DNA of 64,000 nt from Hirudinaria manillensis (lineage: Eukaryota; Annelida; Clitellata; Hirudinida; Hirudinidae), in contig CM067527.1 of the NCBI GenBank assembly GCA_034509925.1, positions 7,062,501 to 7,126,500 of the forward strand. Direction: 5' to 3'. The position numbers and the translations under genes were made by a program. The stretch's first letter is position 1. Each line of letters begins with the position of its first letter. Positions 40,301 to 52,214 of the stretch are shown here, piece after piece. The notes under the pieces are model-generated. The model ran no database searches and was not told where the DNA came from. It saw nothing but the letters and a program-made list of their open reading frames with translations.

Positions 40301-41603
40301 GCCCGACCGGTTTGCAAGATTATGGTCGACATATAGCTAACTTAGAAAGGCATGAAAACAGCGATTACGCCATTTATGTAGCGCTTAATCGCTGTGCGAA
40401 GCCGCACGTAGCATGGAAAGTATGGCGGTGATCGTTAGCGCAAATTGCGTCCTGGACTTTCATTTGACGCTCCTTCATTTGACGCCCTCAGGGGTATTTA
40501 AAAATGTTTTGAAACGCCTGAAAACTTTCCAAATCCTCGCTGACTTTGGAAATGTCAGAAAAGCGATCAGTTAATAAAATCTGTCACGTCTTAAGCGCTG
40601 TACTGATCAGGGACCAGAAAACATTAAAAAAAAAACAGGAATTTGTTGAATTCAGAGGACATTTTCAACGGCTTAAAAGCAATCTTTTCCAATAACAGGA
40701 CAGGAAAGAGCGCTAAGAACGACGGATTAGGATTGTGGAAAAACGATAAGCGCTCTGCTTCGTTTTGTCCGCTTTGACGCAATGAAACTAAGGGCGTTCT
40801 GAGTGCAGAAGAGTGATAATCTGTAATCGCTGTAGATTTATTTCCGCTCTTTTTCTTTATTTATTATTTATTTATTTACAGCTTAACATTTATTACTATT
40901 AATTCCAAAGTACTATTGTACTAATATCTTTTACGATTAAACAAAATTTTTGATTTAATTTTATTCCATGAATCAAATTAAAGCACCGAAAATTTCAATC
41001 GATTGAAGTCAATCCAATTCATTCTATCAGGGCGTTACGTTTGGCATCTCTTATCACGGTCATTACGAAAAGCCATCGTCAACGGAGAGTTCGTCCGGAG
41101 CAAACGGTGGTGGAGTGGTGGCTTCCCTCACCTCGTCCATGATCTCCTCCCTCTCAGGGTCGACCGCCACCCCCTCCAGCAGCCCCCTCGGTGGGCAGAG
41201 GAAGTCGGAAGTTTTGCTTCCATTGAAGAAAGTCCACAGTCATTTGAGGAACGTCAGCGGCTCTCTTGTGCCGAAAAGTGCTGGCGTCTACGCCTTTCTC
41301 TTCGACAATACAAAGTCCAGGTGAGCGACTTGTCTCTACTTTGTCAGATATTTCATCGTGAGATCGCTGTTAGAAGCGTTCTGTTCATTGATTTATTGAT
41401 TAATTGGTTAATTAATCACAATTAATTTGATTGTTAATTTAATGGTTAATTGAAAGAGTTGCACTCGATGCGTGCACTGAAGGCTTTTTAATTTGTTCCT
41501 GTCATAACCGTCAGTCACGTAACGCTGTTTAACTGAGACCTTAAGCCCACTATAATAATAATAATAATAATAATTATTATTATATATATTAATATTATTA
41601 TTA

Positions 41604-41647
<44 letters not shown>

Positions 41648-41708
41648 TACTATCTCTTATTATTTTTATTTTTCGCCATTCGCGCATCCATTCCAAAGAT
41701 ACAAATGA
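32537..41708 (+). CDS. FYCO1: FYCO1, RUN-coiled-coil-FYVE-LIR-GOLD autophagosome transport adaptor
   Basis: In animals FYCO1 links PI3P- and LC3-positive autophagosomes and late endosomes to kinesin for plus-end transport. Nineteen exons: 32537-32600, 33263-33385, 33629-33735, 33980-34086, 34176-34322, 34676-34763, 35054-35247, 35383-36490, 36804-36941, 37154-37225, 37479-37603, 38016-38154, 38421-38494, 38795-38979, 39304-39484, 39602-39688, 40026-40188, 41031-41320 and a putative last 41699-41708. All phases agree, giving about 1133 residues (human 1478; the coiled coil is shorter). RUN domain: about 30-200 ([25 protein letters not shown]). Long coiled coil: about 240-780. FYVE finger: from [13 protein letters not shown] through [17 protein letters not shown] to CNICMEL (about 785-845). 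[13 protein letters not shown] (F960-I963), matching human FDII. C-terminal GOLD domain: about 990-1130 ([34 protein letters not shown]). The third intron uses a GC donor (GAG/GCGAGT). The last three codons are the least certain part. Confidence 0.93.
40340..40835. other. GC-richer block in the FYCO1 intron between the two GOLD exons
   Basis: The intron 40189-41030 contains a block with far more CpG than other introns here. GCGCT/AGCGC motifs recur, and CAGCGATTAC at 40359-40368 is mirrored by GTAATCGCTG at 40822-40831. No protein-coding similarity is seen. It may be a non-autonomous insertion, but the terminal match is only 10 bp, so the call is weak. Confidence 0.25.
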
Positions 41709-43427
41709 CAATTAGTCGATGATTGTTCTTCTGGGAATCAAACATTTCCAAGGAAATTTTTCCAGAAGACGTTGAATCCAAATAGCCAAGTGCTCAGCAT
41801 CGGAATAATTTATATAGCGCTCCTTCCGAATGGCAGCGCAATTTAAGCTGCGAACGCGTCAGCCCTATTACAACATCGGCGTTTTGTTGCCAACAACGTT
41901 CATTGTTTTTACAACATTCTTGTTGTAACAGCGTTTCAGTCATCTTTAGCATGCAAAATTAAGCCAACACAGAATATGTTTGCCATTGTTTTCAAAGCTT
42001 TCGAAGATCTGACACGTCGTGGCCTTGGCACGGCAGCGCCATCTTTCAACATTTGGAGATTTAAAAAAAAAAGAAGATAAATCAATGCGGCCATCATATC
42101 TGCAGAGTCATTATGACCTGTCAATCAAACCCGAAAAAGGATGGAAATTGCAAATTCCACGAGGTGACGAGTCAATCGCGCGGAAGGCCTGGCATCGGAT
42201 CAACGTTGCGGCCCTGAAATTCGTACTCGTTCGGTGCAGAAACATGCGCTTCAACCTGGCGCATTGGGGAACTGTAAGATGCTCGTGTTTATAGATTTGG
42301 AAATCGCTTCCTTCTTTGACGAGTGGCGTTGATGATGATGGTAGTTATGTGGTGTTGGTGGTGGTGACGATGATGTTGATGATGATGGTGATGATGACGA
42401 TGATGATGACGATGGTAACGAAGTTTTTGACGACGACGATGACTGTGGAAGTGGTCTTATTTCCATTAGTGAAGCTGTCACTGGAAGCTGGCGAGGAGTT
42501 GTTCAATTGATCGATTGAAACGTCATTCAACGCTCACTTGAAAATCTGCTGCCATTTTGTCACTATTGCGCAGTTATTCAAAATAAAGTGAATAATAATA
42601 ATAATAAGGCAAAGATTGAATTTGATTAAAATAATAATAATATAATAATAACAATAAAGGAAGAATAATAATAATAGCAATATAATAATAATAATAATAA
42701 TAATAATATGCAATGACAGACTTATTCCTTATATTAACGGCCATCCATTTATATTAATAATAATTGTCAATGAAAATATAAAGTAGAATATGTGTGGACT
42801 GATTGAAGCATTAATAATTGAAGGATCAAACACTCCAATCGCTGGTTTCCTCTTCAATTCTGACTGCCTGTCATTTCGGTGCTAATATCTTACAGGATTA
42901 ATAGGCAATGGTTTTTGTTATCCACGGACGTTGTTAGTAACGGCCTGGAGTCGTTTCCATGGATACAGCCATAATGTTATTGTTTATGTTTTTCTATTGT
43001 GGTTATGGCGAGTGGACAGCTGTTCGACATAAGATAAGGTTGTCTTGTAGAGTGGCCATGTCTTGTAGCCATTTTTTGTTTTTTTTTTCAGTTTTTATGA
43101 GTTTATTCAATTCAAAGAAAAACTTAATGAATTTCTAATTGCAAGTTCACCGTTAGAAGTAATAATAAAACTTAAAAGCGGTTATATATAAAGCAATTTA
43201 AACGAATATTACCACAAAATATCACGGGTTTAACTTGCTGGAATGAATTGATATTATAAATTATGTCGCTATTATAAATGTCTCACTCAAATCAACCGTG
43301 GAGACTTTTCCGCTCCAATTTCTTCAATTTATTAGTCACCGGAGATGTTCACGTGGTTATTGAACCTGAAAATCTGGTCCCCATCTTCAACCATTCCCGC
43401 GATTATTATTGTTATGATTGATTATAA

Positions 43428-43465
<38 letters not shown>

Positions 43466-44984
43466 GTTATGAAGTAATATTAAGCATAAAATATGAGCAA
43501 CACGCTGCAAGGAATATTTGAAGAGTAATAGCACGCAACAGGTGTCGCTTTAAAAACATTTCGGTAAATATCGAAACTTTGTTCACTCTCGTGATAGCAC
43601 AACTTTCCATTTCTGCGGTACATAATTTCCGATATACCGGAAAAAATTGTCTCCGTAACCTCGGCATTACGCCCAACCTCTCGTCTTCACCCTTAAGGTT
43701 TCCATGCGGTTACCGAGGGTTCTCCACTCCCCCACCCACCGCCGTTCATATCCCTGCCAAGTAACTTGAAGTAGATTTTGTTAAAACTAATTACGAGCAG
43801 TTTTCCGCAACTCTAAGAAAGAATTCAGTTCGTTACGTTGGACTCGAGATTAGGCTTTCACTGGCTTATAAACCATGAACCGAAAATTAATAAATCGTGG
43901 CCGTCAATGAATTCGACACGCGTTTATTAATCGGATTAATAAACATAAAATCGATTGAATCCGATCAATTAATCTAAGTTGGTGAAATCAAAAGGACGCT
44001 CATAATCTTGCATTTCTTAATATTTTAAAAATCCGTTATTCTTTCAATTTAAATATTTATTTAATTGAATGTAAAGCATTAAATTGTTATTAAACAGCAT
44101 GGTAACAAAAAAGATCTTCTTGAAACTGAAACTCATACCCCGCTCCTCGATCGCCCTCCCATCCGACTGCTAAAGGAATTGCAACGCACGACGGCCCGTG
44201 GCCATTCGTCCACCCCAATATTTCGCCAGGACTGCATCGGACTGTAACAGATTCCGTCTGCAATAATCTTTCTTTTGTTTTCTCTACTTTCTGGGAAGCT
44301 GCAAATTCTCTTCGTGCGTTGGACGCGATAAACCACGGCTTTTGTTTCGAACGAGTTTCGTTTTCAGCTGGTAAAACCTTTGATTTTCTTCACGTAATTT
44401 CCTTGTCTTGACAGCGATTTGAAGTCATATATTTTACGATTGCATTTTCAACGAATGTACCGCGAATTCACGTCGCTAAGATGCATTATCGATTGCACTG
44501 ATAAGATTTTATTGGCTGGTTTTTCTTCTTTTTTTCTTTTTGGCTACTGGTTTTGGTTTTCAACAGGCTGTTGTTCTGTTGTCACAATATGTAATAATTT
44601 TGCATTATAACATAATTGATATTGATTGATTAATAATAATAATTATTATTATTCCTTTATTTTACCTGCATCTCTTCTTACATATCTTCGAGGTTGAATC
44701 ATATCTGGTTTTATTGCAAGAATAAAGATCCTGAATATCCGACTTTTTTATTTCATTTCTCCAAATTGATCTGTAGGTCCACTTTTGGAAATTGAAGTTA
44801 TATCCTAAAATTAGAAAAGAATATTTCTAAAAAATATATTGGAAAATATTCCGCACGACAAGCTGGGAGTTATTCCAGCCTCACGGAGATTAAAAATGGC
44901 TTTTCCATGATGGTCGCTCCTTCGCAATCGGTGTCAATTAATTGGTATCAATAAATCCTAGAACTGGAAACAGCTGCAGTCCAT
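41709..44984. other. Gene-poor stretch downstream of FYCO1
   Basis: No recognised gene. The contents are an ATT/AAT microsatellite at about 41553-41646 (partly inside the last FYCO1 intron), an unrecognised 91-codon plus frame at 42019-42294 of normal composition, a GATG-rich patch at 42330-42420, AAT repeats at 42590-42710, and an ATT tract at 43434-43466. A GC-richer patch at 44135-44260 shows no known domain. Confidence 0.5.
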
Positions 44985-45707
44985 CCGCCCCTCCATCCAT
45001 CCGTCCGTCCGTCCGTCCGTCCGTCCGTCCGTCCATCCATCCATCCATCCATCCATCCATCCATCCATCCATCCATCCATCCATCCATCCATCCATCCAT
45101 CCATCCATCCATCCATCCATCCATCCATCCATCCATCCATCCATCCATCCATCCATCCATCCATCCATCCATCCATCCATCCATCCATCCATCCATCCTT
45201 CATTCCATCCATCCTTCCATCCATCCATCCATCCATCCATCCATCCATCCATCCATCCATCCATCCATCCATCCATCCATCCATCCATCCATCCATCCAT
45301 CCATCCATCCATCCATCCATCCATCCATCCATCCATCCATCCATCCATCCATCCATCCATCCATCCATCCATCCATCCATCCATCCATCCATCCATCCAT
45401 CCATCCATCCATCCATCCATCCATCCATCCATCCATCCATCCATCCATCCATCCATCCATCCATCCATCCATCCATCCATCCATCCATCCATCCATCCAT
45501 CCATCCATCCATCCATCCATCCATCCATCCATCCATCCATCCATCCATCCATCCATCCATCCATCCATCCATCCATCCATCCATCCATCCATCCATCCAT
45601 CCATCCATCCATCCATCCATTCATCCATCCATCCATCCATCCATCCATCCATTCATCCATCCATCCATCCACCCATTCATCCATCCATCCATCCATCCAT
45701 CCATCCA
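44985..45707 (+). repeat. (CCAT)n tetranucleotide array, about 0.7 kb
   Basis: Nearly pure CCAT units begin after a short variant CCGT tract (45001-45034). There is one interruption with CCTT/CATT near 45196-45214, and CATT/CCCA variants lie at the right end (45620-45677). The unit length of four makes long open frames in several registers on both strands (PSIH- or MDGW-type periodic peptides), which are artefacts. Edge variants and a pure core fit growth by replication slippage. Confidence 0.97.
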
Positions 45708-48700
45708 ACGCTATGCAGCGTTCATTTCACCGAATGAGTGGCGATAAATGCTTCAAGCCAAGGATCGAAATAGGAACAATCAACATGTCCGATGTCCCAA
45801 GTCGTTCCCAGTTAGCCATTCTCAAGTTTCAAGGTATTTATAATTTAAATAATTTTAAAAAAAAAGAATGTGGTAAAAATAATTCATCTTCAACTTATCT
45901 CGTTCGACCAGCAACGTGCAGATCTTCTCCATTCTTTTTTTCCGTCTGCAGAACGAAAACACGAGCAGACGCATACGTGAGAGGGTTTAAAAGTGAACCC
46001 GGATTATCGCCGCATTTTTTTTTCTTCCGAAACAATTTTGCCCTCTTCTGAGATCCAGTGATCGATTGCTCGAGTCATTTATAAATCGAGAAAAAACACG
46101 GAAGGATGTAAAAAAAGAATAAATGGATTTTAGAAATAAATTGCAAATCGAAATTTTAGTTTTTGTGGACCAGTAGAGGATTGTTAATTTGATCGAGGTT
46201 TTAATTAATATTATTTAAATATAAAAATACATTAAAAACTACTTCCGCTATTAGCTCACGATTTCAAGCGATGAAAAGTGCTATAACAAAAGCCAAAAGT
46301 AGAGGAAATGCTCATCTAATCTAAGCAAAAATAAAGTCTACTTTGGGAAATAAGAACCAAAAGAAAAAAAAATGTCCATGCACTTAAGGAATTGACTTTG
46401 CACATCGATTCCAGGATGTTTGAATGATGACCTCATTTCGAAGTCCTTTCCCATTGGTTGACCCAAATCAACCCAGGACATCGATCTGGATTCGCATAAA
46501 TGGAAGGTTGTTAGCGACTATCTTGATAGCTTTTTACAAATGTATTTTTATTCATAATTAATCGATAATGACACGTGAATTAATTAATTTATTCTTATTA
46601 AAACGTTAACCGTTAAAACACAGTATTGAAGCATCAATCGAAACAGAATGATGTACAGAACAAAAATAATAACGTTAATAATAATAATAACAATAATAAT
46701 ACTCAAAATTCCTGATTTATGTGCCTGGAGAGGTGACCTCTACATAGTGACTGATGTTGCCGTGACATCCGATGATTATGATTTAGACAAGTGTCATGAG
46801 AGCAAGGTTTCAAAGTATGACATTAAAGATGTTCATGATTGGATGTTGAGGAATGCCCCAGCCGGCGTCCAAAGAATGCTTCCGAAGGTTGGCGCCAGCG
46901 TTTGCAACTGGAGAGGAGTCATGAGTGCAGAATCATACAGATTCTGGGGAGAGTGCGGCGCTTCGAAGACGAGTTGTGCTCTCGGTCCTCAGTCACAGTT
47001 ACAAAATCTGGAGGGCTCACAGGTGCCCTCTTCCGAGGGCAATCGCACCTTTTCGGACTGCGAATTCTCAGTGTCATTGGCAGTTGACGATACTCGGCGC
47101 GTTCGATCGTGATTTCACCTTCCGACCGAATGTCCAGGGTGATCTCGGGCCCTAGTGTGGACACTAAACTTTTGAGAGGCCGTCGGAATATTGTTGTTTG
47201 TGTTTTGCGTGTGAGGCCGAGAAAATAAAAGGGAAAAAAATAATAATGAATAACAATTATTATCATGTTATCCTTGGTTATAAATGTACTCTTTGCGTTC
47301 GATCGCTTTAAATTTTAATTTCGCACGCTGTTAAGACAACTTATCAAATAATTTTGAATTGCTTATTTTGGTTTTTATCAATCTTTATTTTAATATTTTG
47401 TTCTTTTTGTCTGAGGTCTTTGGATGAGACCTGGTATTTTCAATATCCGGTTGTGTTTGGTCCGGCCGAGTTTTTGATTAAAACAACAACAACGACGACG
47501 ACAGCAACTTTCAGCAACAACAGCAACTACCAAAAAAAAAGAGTAAATGTAACCGTTCATGCATCTCCGGTTATTTTTTTGTGAGGATGATTTTCCAATC
47601 CACGACGTCCGTCATTCCAGGACCATCTTCTTTGCCAATAAACAGAAGAAGAAAAAAAGAAATGAAAAATAAAAAAAAAGGCACTAATCGATGCATCGCC
47701 ATCAGAGCAGACCATCTGCAAACGATCCATCGATTATCATCCTGACCCGAACCTCAAGAGTTCGACTCCTGCCAATGACTCGATAGGCAGCCAAATGCTG
47801 AATACTTTCTGATCGGCCCATTATTGACGACACTTTTAAAAAACTTTTGCGAAATTATAATTTCCATATTCTATTTTAATAAATGTGTTAAAGGGGACAT
47901 TTCCCACATGTAACGTAGAGCTATATTATCTATTGATGGATTAAGGTTACCTTAATTAGGATGGATTTACAGCCGTAGTAAAAAGATTACAAATATTTTA
48001 TATCCCTTAATATAGCTCATAAAATATCGAAACGTTCACTGCCAAATCTGTGTGTAAACATGTATAATACTACCAAATTTGTACACATGTGTAATATGAA
48101 TAATGATGTTATACGATTGTGCCAAATTTCAATCTTAACTTACACCAACTATTTATATATTTATTGTTATTATTATCTTCAACAATCATTCAAAGATTCA
48201 CATTTAAACATCGATTAATTCCACCTTCAATCGCCGACGCAATTTTAATGGACCTTTGGCTTCGCAGCTCATGTTTATGCATTGGATATGCTAATAGAGT
48301 CACGTGTTTACGATCGGCCAATCATTCTGAGGTTCCGCTCCGCTGATTCGCTCCACCCCGCATCGGATTGGTGGGCGGAAAATCGGAATGATTGCTTTTC
48401 TCCGATGGAGAAAAAAAACGGAGACCATGGAAGGGATTGAGCTGGAATGGAAGGATTGTTGGCGCAATCCTTGCTGTTGGTGTCCTGAATGTCATCATCA
48501 TTGTCATCATCATCATTACCATCATCATCGTCATCACAACCAATACCGTCATCATCATCGTCATCATAATAATCGTTGATTATAACCTATTAGGCATATA
48601 ATAATAGTTATTTCGTAATTTTTATGAATTTTTCTTAATAATATCAGATAAATGAGATAAAGTTGGAATATTAGGAGCTGTTAGTCGACATCCAATTATA

Positions 48701-49582
48701 TTCCTTCGCTTCCCATCCATCACTCAACCAGGATTTATGGAGTCTTCATTATTGGCAGCTGCTGTTGGAGAGTTAATAAAAATTTCTTTAAAAATATATC
48801 ATCATCATCATCAACAACAACAACAACATTCATGTTAAAAGATGGTTTGTCCATTTTTATTGTTTCATAAATAAATAAATTAAATCTATTAATTAAAGTA
48901 ATGTTATTATGTTAATTAATTGATTTTAAAAGTGATTGTTAACTTAACAGAAAACTTGTTTAAATAGTTCTTGTATTTGTTGTTGTTGTTGTTGTGTTCT
49001 GTCGTTGTTGTTATGCAAATTTATGTAATTTATACATTATCTAAAATAAATTAATTTGTTTAAATATGTAAAAATGTCTTATTTATAATAATAATTTAAA
49101 AAAATATATAGCAATTAATTTGTTACACTGAGTAATGCATCACGAAATAAGTCTAATCGTAACTGAAAACAGTGATTATGTAGTCAGTGAAATCATTTAT
49201 AAAACAAAGTTTGTCGGCCTTTTGTATTTTGTTTTTATTTATTTCTTACATTCACTTTCAACAAAAAGGACACCCACGTACATTAATTATTCAGAATATT
49301 TTAAATTTAAATTTTTATGTTTTGTTCCGAGAAAATTTAGTTTTTGCAACGCAAACTGAAATTAGCAACCATTATTATTTCTTAATAATGTTTCTTTTAA
49401 ATATTTTCATAATTACACGTTAATCTTTAAAAAATGATATTTAATATTGAACAGAAGTTATCGCTCACGTAACGATGGGACGCTGCAAAATTAAACCCAA
49501 ATGACGTCATAGGTCGGTCTATTTATATTCGAATGTTTACAAACAAAATTCCATAAAACATTTTATGCCCACGCCCAAACCT
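45708..49582. other. Region between two large tetranucleotide arrays
   Basis: No recognised gene. A GC-rich, exon-like island at 46800-47180 has open frames on both strands but no domain I can name. A second patch at 48290-48430 has two ATTGG/CCAAT-type boxes and GGGCGG, which could be promoter-like. A GATG/CATC-rich patch follows at 48490-48570, and CAA/GTT tracts lie at 48805-48830 and 48978-48995. A perfect CRE palindrome (TGACGTCA) is at 49502-49509. Confidence 0.45.
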
Positions 49583-50616
49583 GGATGGATGGATGGATGG
49601 ATGGATGGATGGATGGATGGATGGATGGATGGATGGATGGATGGATGGATGGATGGATGGATGGATGGATGGATGGATGGATGGATGGATGGATGGATGG
49701 ATGGATGGATGGATGGATGGATGGATGGATGGATGGATGGATGGATGGATGGATGGATGGATGGATGGATGGATGGATGGATGGATGGATGGATGGATGG
49801 ATGGATGGATGGATGGATGGATGGATGGATGGATGGATGGATGGATGGATGGATGGATGGATGGATGGATGGATGGATGGATGGATGGATGGATGGATGG
49901 ATGGATGGATGGATGGATGGATGGATGGATGGATGGATGGATGGATGGATGGATGGATGGATGGATGGATGGATGGATGGATGGATGGATGGATGGATGG
50001 ATGGATGGATGGATGGATGGATGGATGGATGGATGGATGGATGGATGGATGGATGGATGGATGGATGGATGGATGGATGGATGGATGGATGGATGGATGG
50101 ATGGATGGATGGATGGATGGATGGATGGATGGATGGATGGATGGATGGATGGATGGATGGATGGATGGATGGATGGATGGATGGATGGATGGATGGATGG
50201 ATGGATGGATGGATGGATGGATGGATGGATGGATGGATGGATGGATGGATGGATGGATGGATGGATGGATGGATGGATGGATGGATGGATGGATGGATGG
50301 ATGGATGGATGGATGGATGGATGGATGGATGGATGGATGGATGGATGGATGGATGGATGGATGGATGGATGGATGGATGGATGGATGGATGGATGGATGG
50401 ATGGATGGATGGATGGATGGATGGATGGATGGATGGATGGATGGATGGATGGATGGATGGATGGATGGATGGATGGATGGATGGATGGATGGATGGATGG
50501 ATGGATGGATGGATGGATGGATGGATGGATGGATGGATGGATGGATGGATGGATGGATGGATGGATGGATGGATGGATGGATGGATGGATGGATGGATGG
50601 ATGGATGGATGGATGG
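49583..50616 (+). repeat. (GGAT)n tetranucleotide array, about 1.03 kb
   Basis: About 258 units of GGAT with no interruption visible by eye, bounded by unique sequence on both sides. On the plus strand it reads GGAT, whereas the array at 45.0-45.7 kb reads CCAT, so the two are in inverted orientation 3.9 kb apart. Such purity implies recent expansion and probable length polymorphism. The true length may differ from the assembly. The long periodic open frames across it are not genes. Confidence 0.98.
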
Positions 50617-51318
50617 AAAAACTCGATTACAGAAATTCTTTAGCCGTTGGTTCAACAAAACGTTTTTGTCTGAAAATACGGGATATGAAATATTCAAATG
50701 ACTTTTGAAATTTTAAAATAAAAATCAAGTTTTGAAAATGAATATAATTCAAAAATGTGGAAATAATGCCGATATTTTGTTGGCGGCTTTAGTTATTTCA
50801 CGTTTAAACCTTTTAATTTTATTTTGTGAATTAATTGATTGTTATTGTTGCCATAAAGTTCAGTTTTCAAAGGACATTTTAATTCAACAAGAGTGCTATT
50901 AGCAACGAAAAAACATGTCACATGAGGTAAATGAACCTTAGGAATTGAATAAAACATCACACGAAACATCGCCACAAAAACAACGAAACAAGCGGGGAGG
51001 GTGCGTTTTTCTTTTCACCAAAAATACTCTTTCAATCGAAGCAGCCGTATTAAACAAAGCCGAGTTTGTTTTTTGTTTTGTTTTTTATTTTTACAAACGA
51101 AAAATTTAAAAGAAAAGCAACTTAAATCGTGTTGAGAAACAAATAAATTCAAGCAAATTGAAAACATAGATAAACGAAACAGAATAATTAAAAACTCCAT
51201 GTTGGCAAAAAATGGTGGCAATCAAGTGTACTTGGATGGATGCAATAAAAAGAAAATGAGAGTCAGTTTCCTTCCAAGAATCTCTGAATTCGTCTAACAA
51301 TCCGAAATAATTTTTACA

Positions 51319-51432
51319 GGCAACAACAATATCAACAGCAACAACAAAACCAACAACAACAGCAATACCAACATCAACAGCAACAACAATATCAACAACA
51401 ACAGCAACAGCAGTACCAACAGCAACAACAAC
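51319..51432 (+). repeat. CAA/CAG-type repeat
   Basis: Irregular tract of CAACAA, CAACAG and TATCAA/TACCAA units that would encode a Gln-rich peptide if translated. No open gene context was found, so it is treated as simple-sequence DNA. Confidence 0.8.
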
Positions 51433-51560
51433 ACTACACTAATAACAGCGTCAATTTAAAAATCTCTTTCGAAGCTTTCAATTGTAAAAGTTGTTTCTCA
51501 AAAAGTTCGTGACCCTGCATGGGTCACGGATGAAAAACTTTGGACAAATGATTGAATGGC

Positions 51561-51561
<1 letters not shown>

Positions 51562-51616
<55 letters not shown>
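51562..51616 (+). repeat. (TGAT)n microsatellite
   Basis: About 13 uninterrupted TGAT units, followed within 100 bp by an (AAT)n tract at 51717-51791 and AAT/AAC-rich sequence at 51885-51965. Confidence 0.95.
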
Positions 51617-51715
51617 CAACAGTTGGTTGGTTAAGTGATTGACTCAGCATCAGTCGATAAATCATGGTTTAAAATAATTGAAAATGAATGTGTATATAAA
51701 AATAATTTCATCTGC

Positions 51716-51716
<1 letters not shown>

Positions 51717-51791
<75 letters not shown>
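51717..51791 (+). repeat. (AAT)n microsatellite
   Basis: About 25 uninterrupted AAT units. The poly-Ile and poly-Asn frames across it are artefacts. Confidence 0.95.
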
Positions 51792-51792
<1 letters not shown>

Positions 51793-52214
51793 GCTCTGTG
51801 TCATCGAATCGGGAAAATCTCTTTTAAATCCCCAAGAGAGATGAAAGAGGATTGGGGAAACAAGCATCAGCAGCAACAACATCAATAATAATAATAACAA
51901 TAATAATAATAAATAACAACAACAATATTAATAATAATAATAACAAACAATAATAATAATATATAACATTATAAATAGCATACCATATCAATATTTTATC
52001 TATCAAAGCCATTTGATAACTGAACAACAGATGATATCACTATTACATATTAATATTATTACACCAGTGCATTATAACACTTCAATAATCATGAATGGAT
52101 ATCAACTAATTTATTTTCAATTAACGAATTAATAAAACGTTAGCGACGCGAATCACCAAGAAACTGACAACTGTCACTTTAACTGAACGACGAGACTCAG
52201 AAACTGCTCGGAAC

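Noticed and set aside
42019..42294. 91-codon plus frame, also considered as the FYCO1 last exon (RF-KKK...)
   Set aside because: The acceptor is weaker than the one at 41698, and the encoded sequence does not resemble a FYCO1 tail.
44938..46051. Very long open frames of MDGW or PSIH repeats
   Set aside because: They arise because a four-base unit with no stop in any register stays open in several frames on both strands. The frames are mutually overlapping and have no domain, so they are microsatellite artefacts. The same applies to 49537-50708 and 59809-60103.
46919..47266. Fatty-acid-binding-protein-like reading of the minus-strand island
   Set aside because: Only a short, loose beta-strand-like pattern matches, and the second half of such a protein is not found in any nearby frame.
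47745..47790. tRNA B-box-like GTTCGACTCC
   Set aside because: No A box, anticodon stem or acceptor pairing could be placed around it. No tRNA, rRNA or CRISPR array was found anywhere in the window.
51631..51900. Poly-Ile, Phe/Leu or poly-Tyr frames over AAT, ATT and TTTA tracts (also 54542-54905 and 56325-56549)
   Set aside because: Low-complexity frames created by simple repeats, with no start context or domain.
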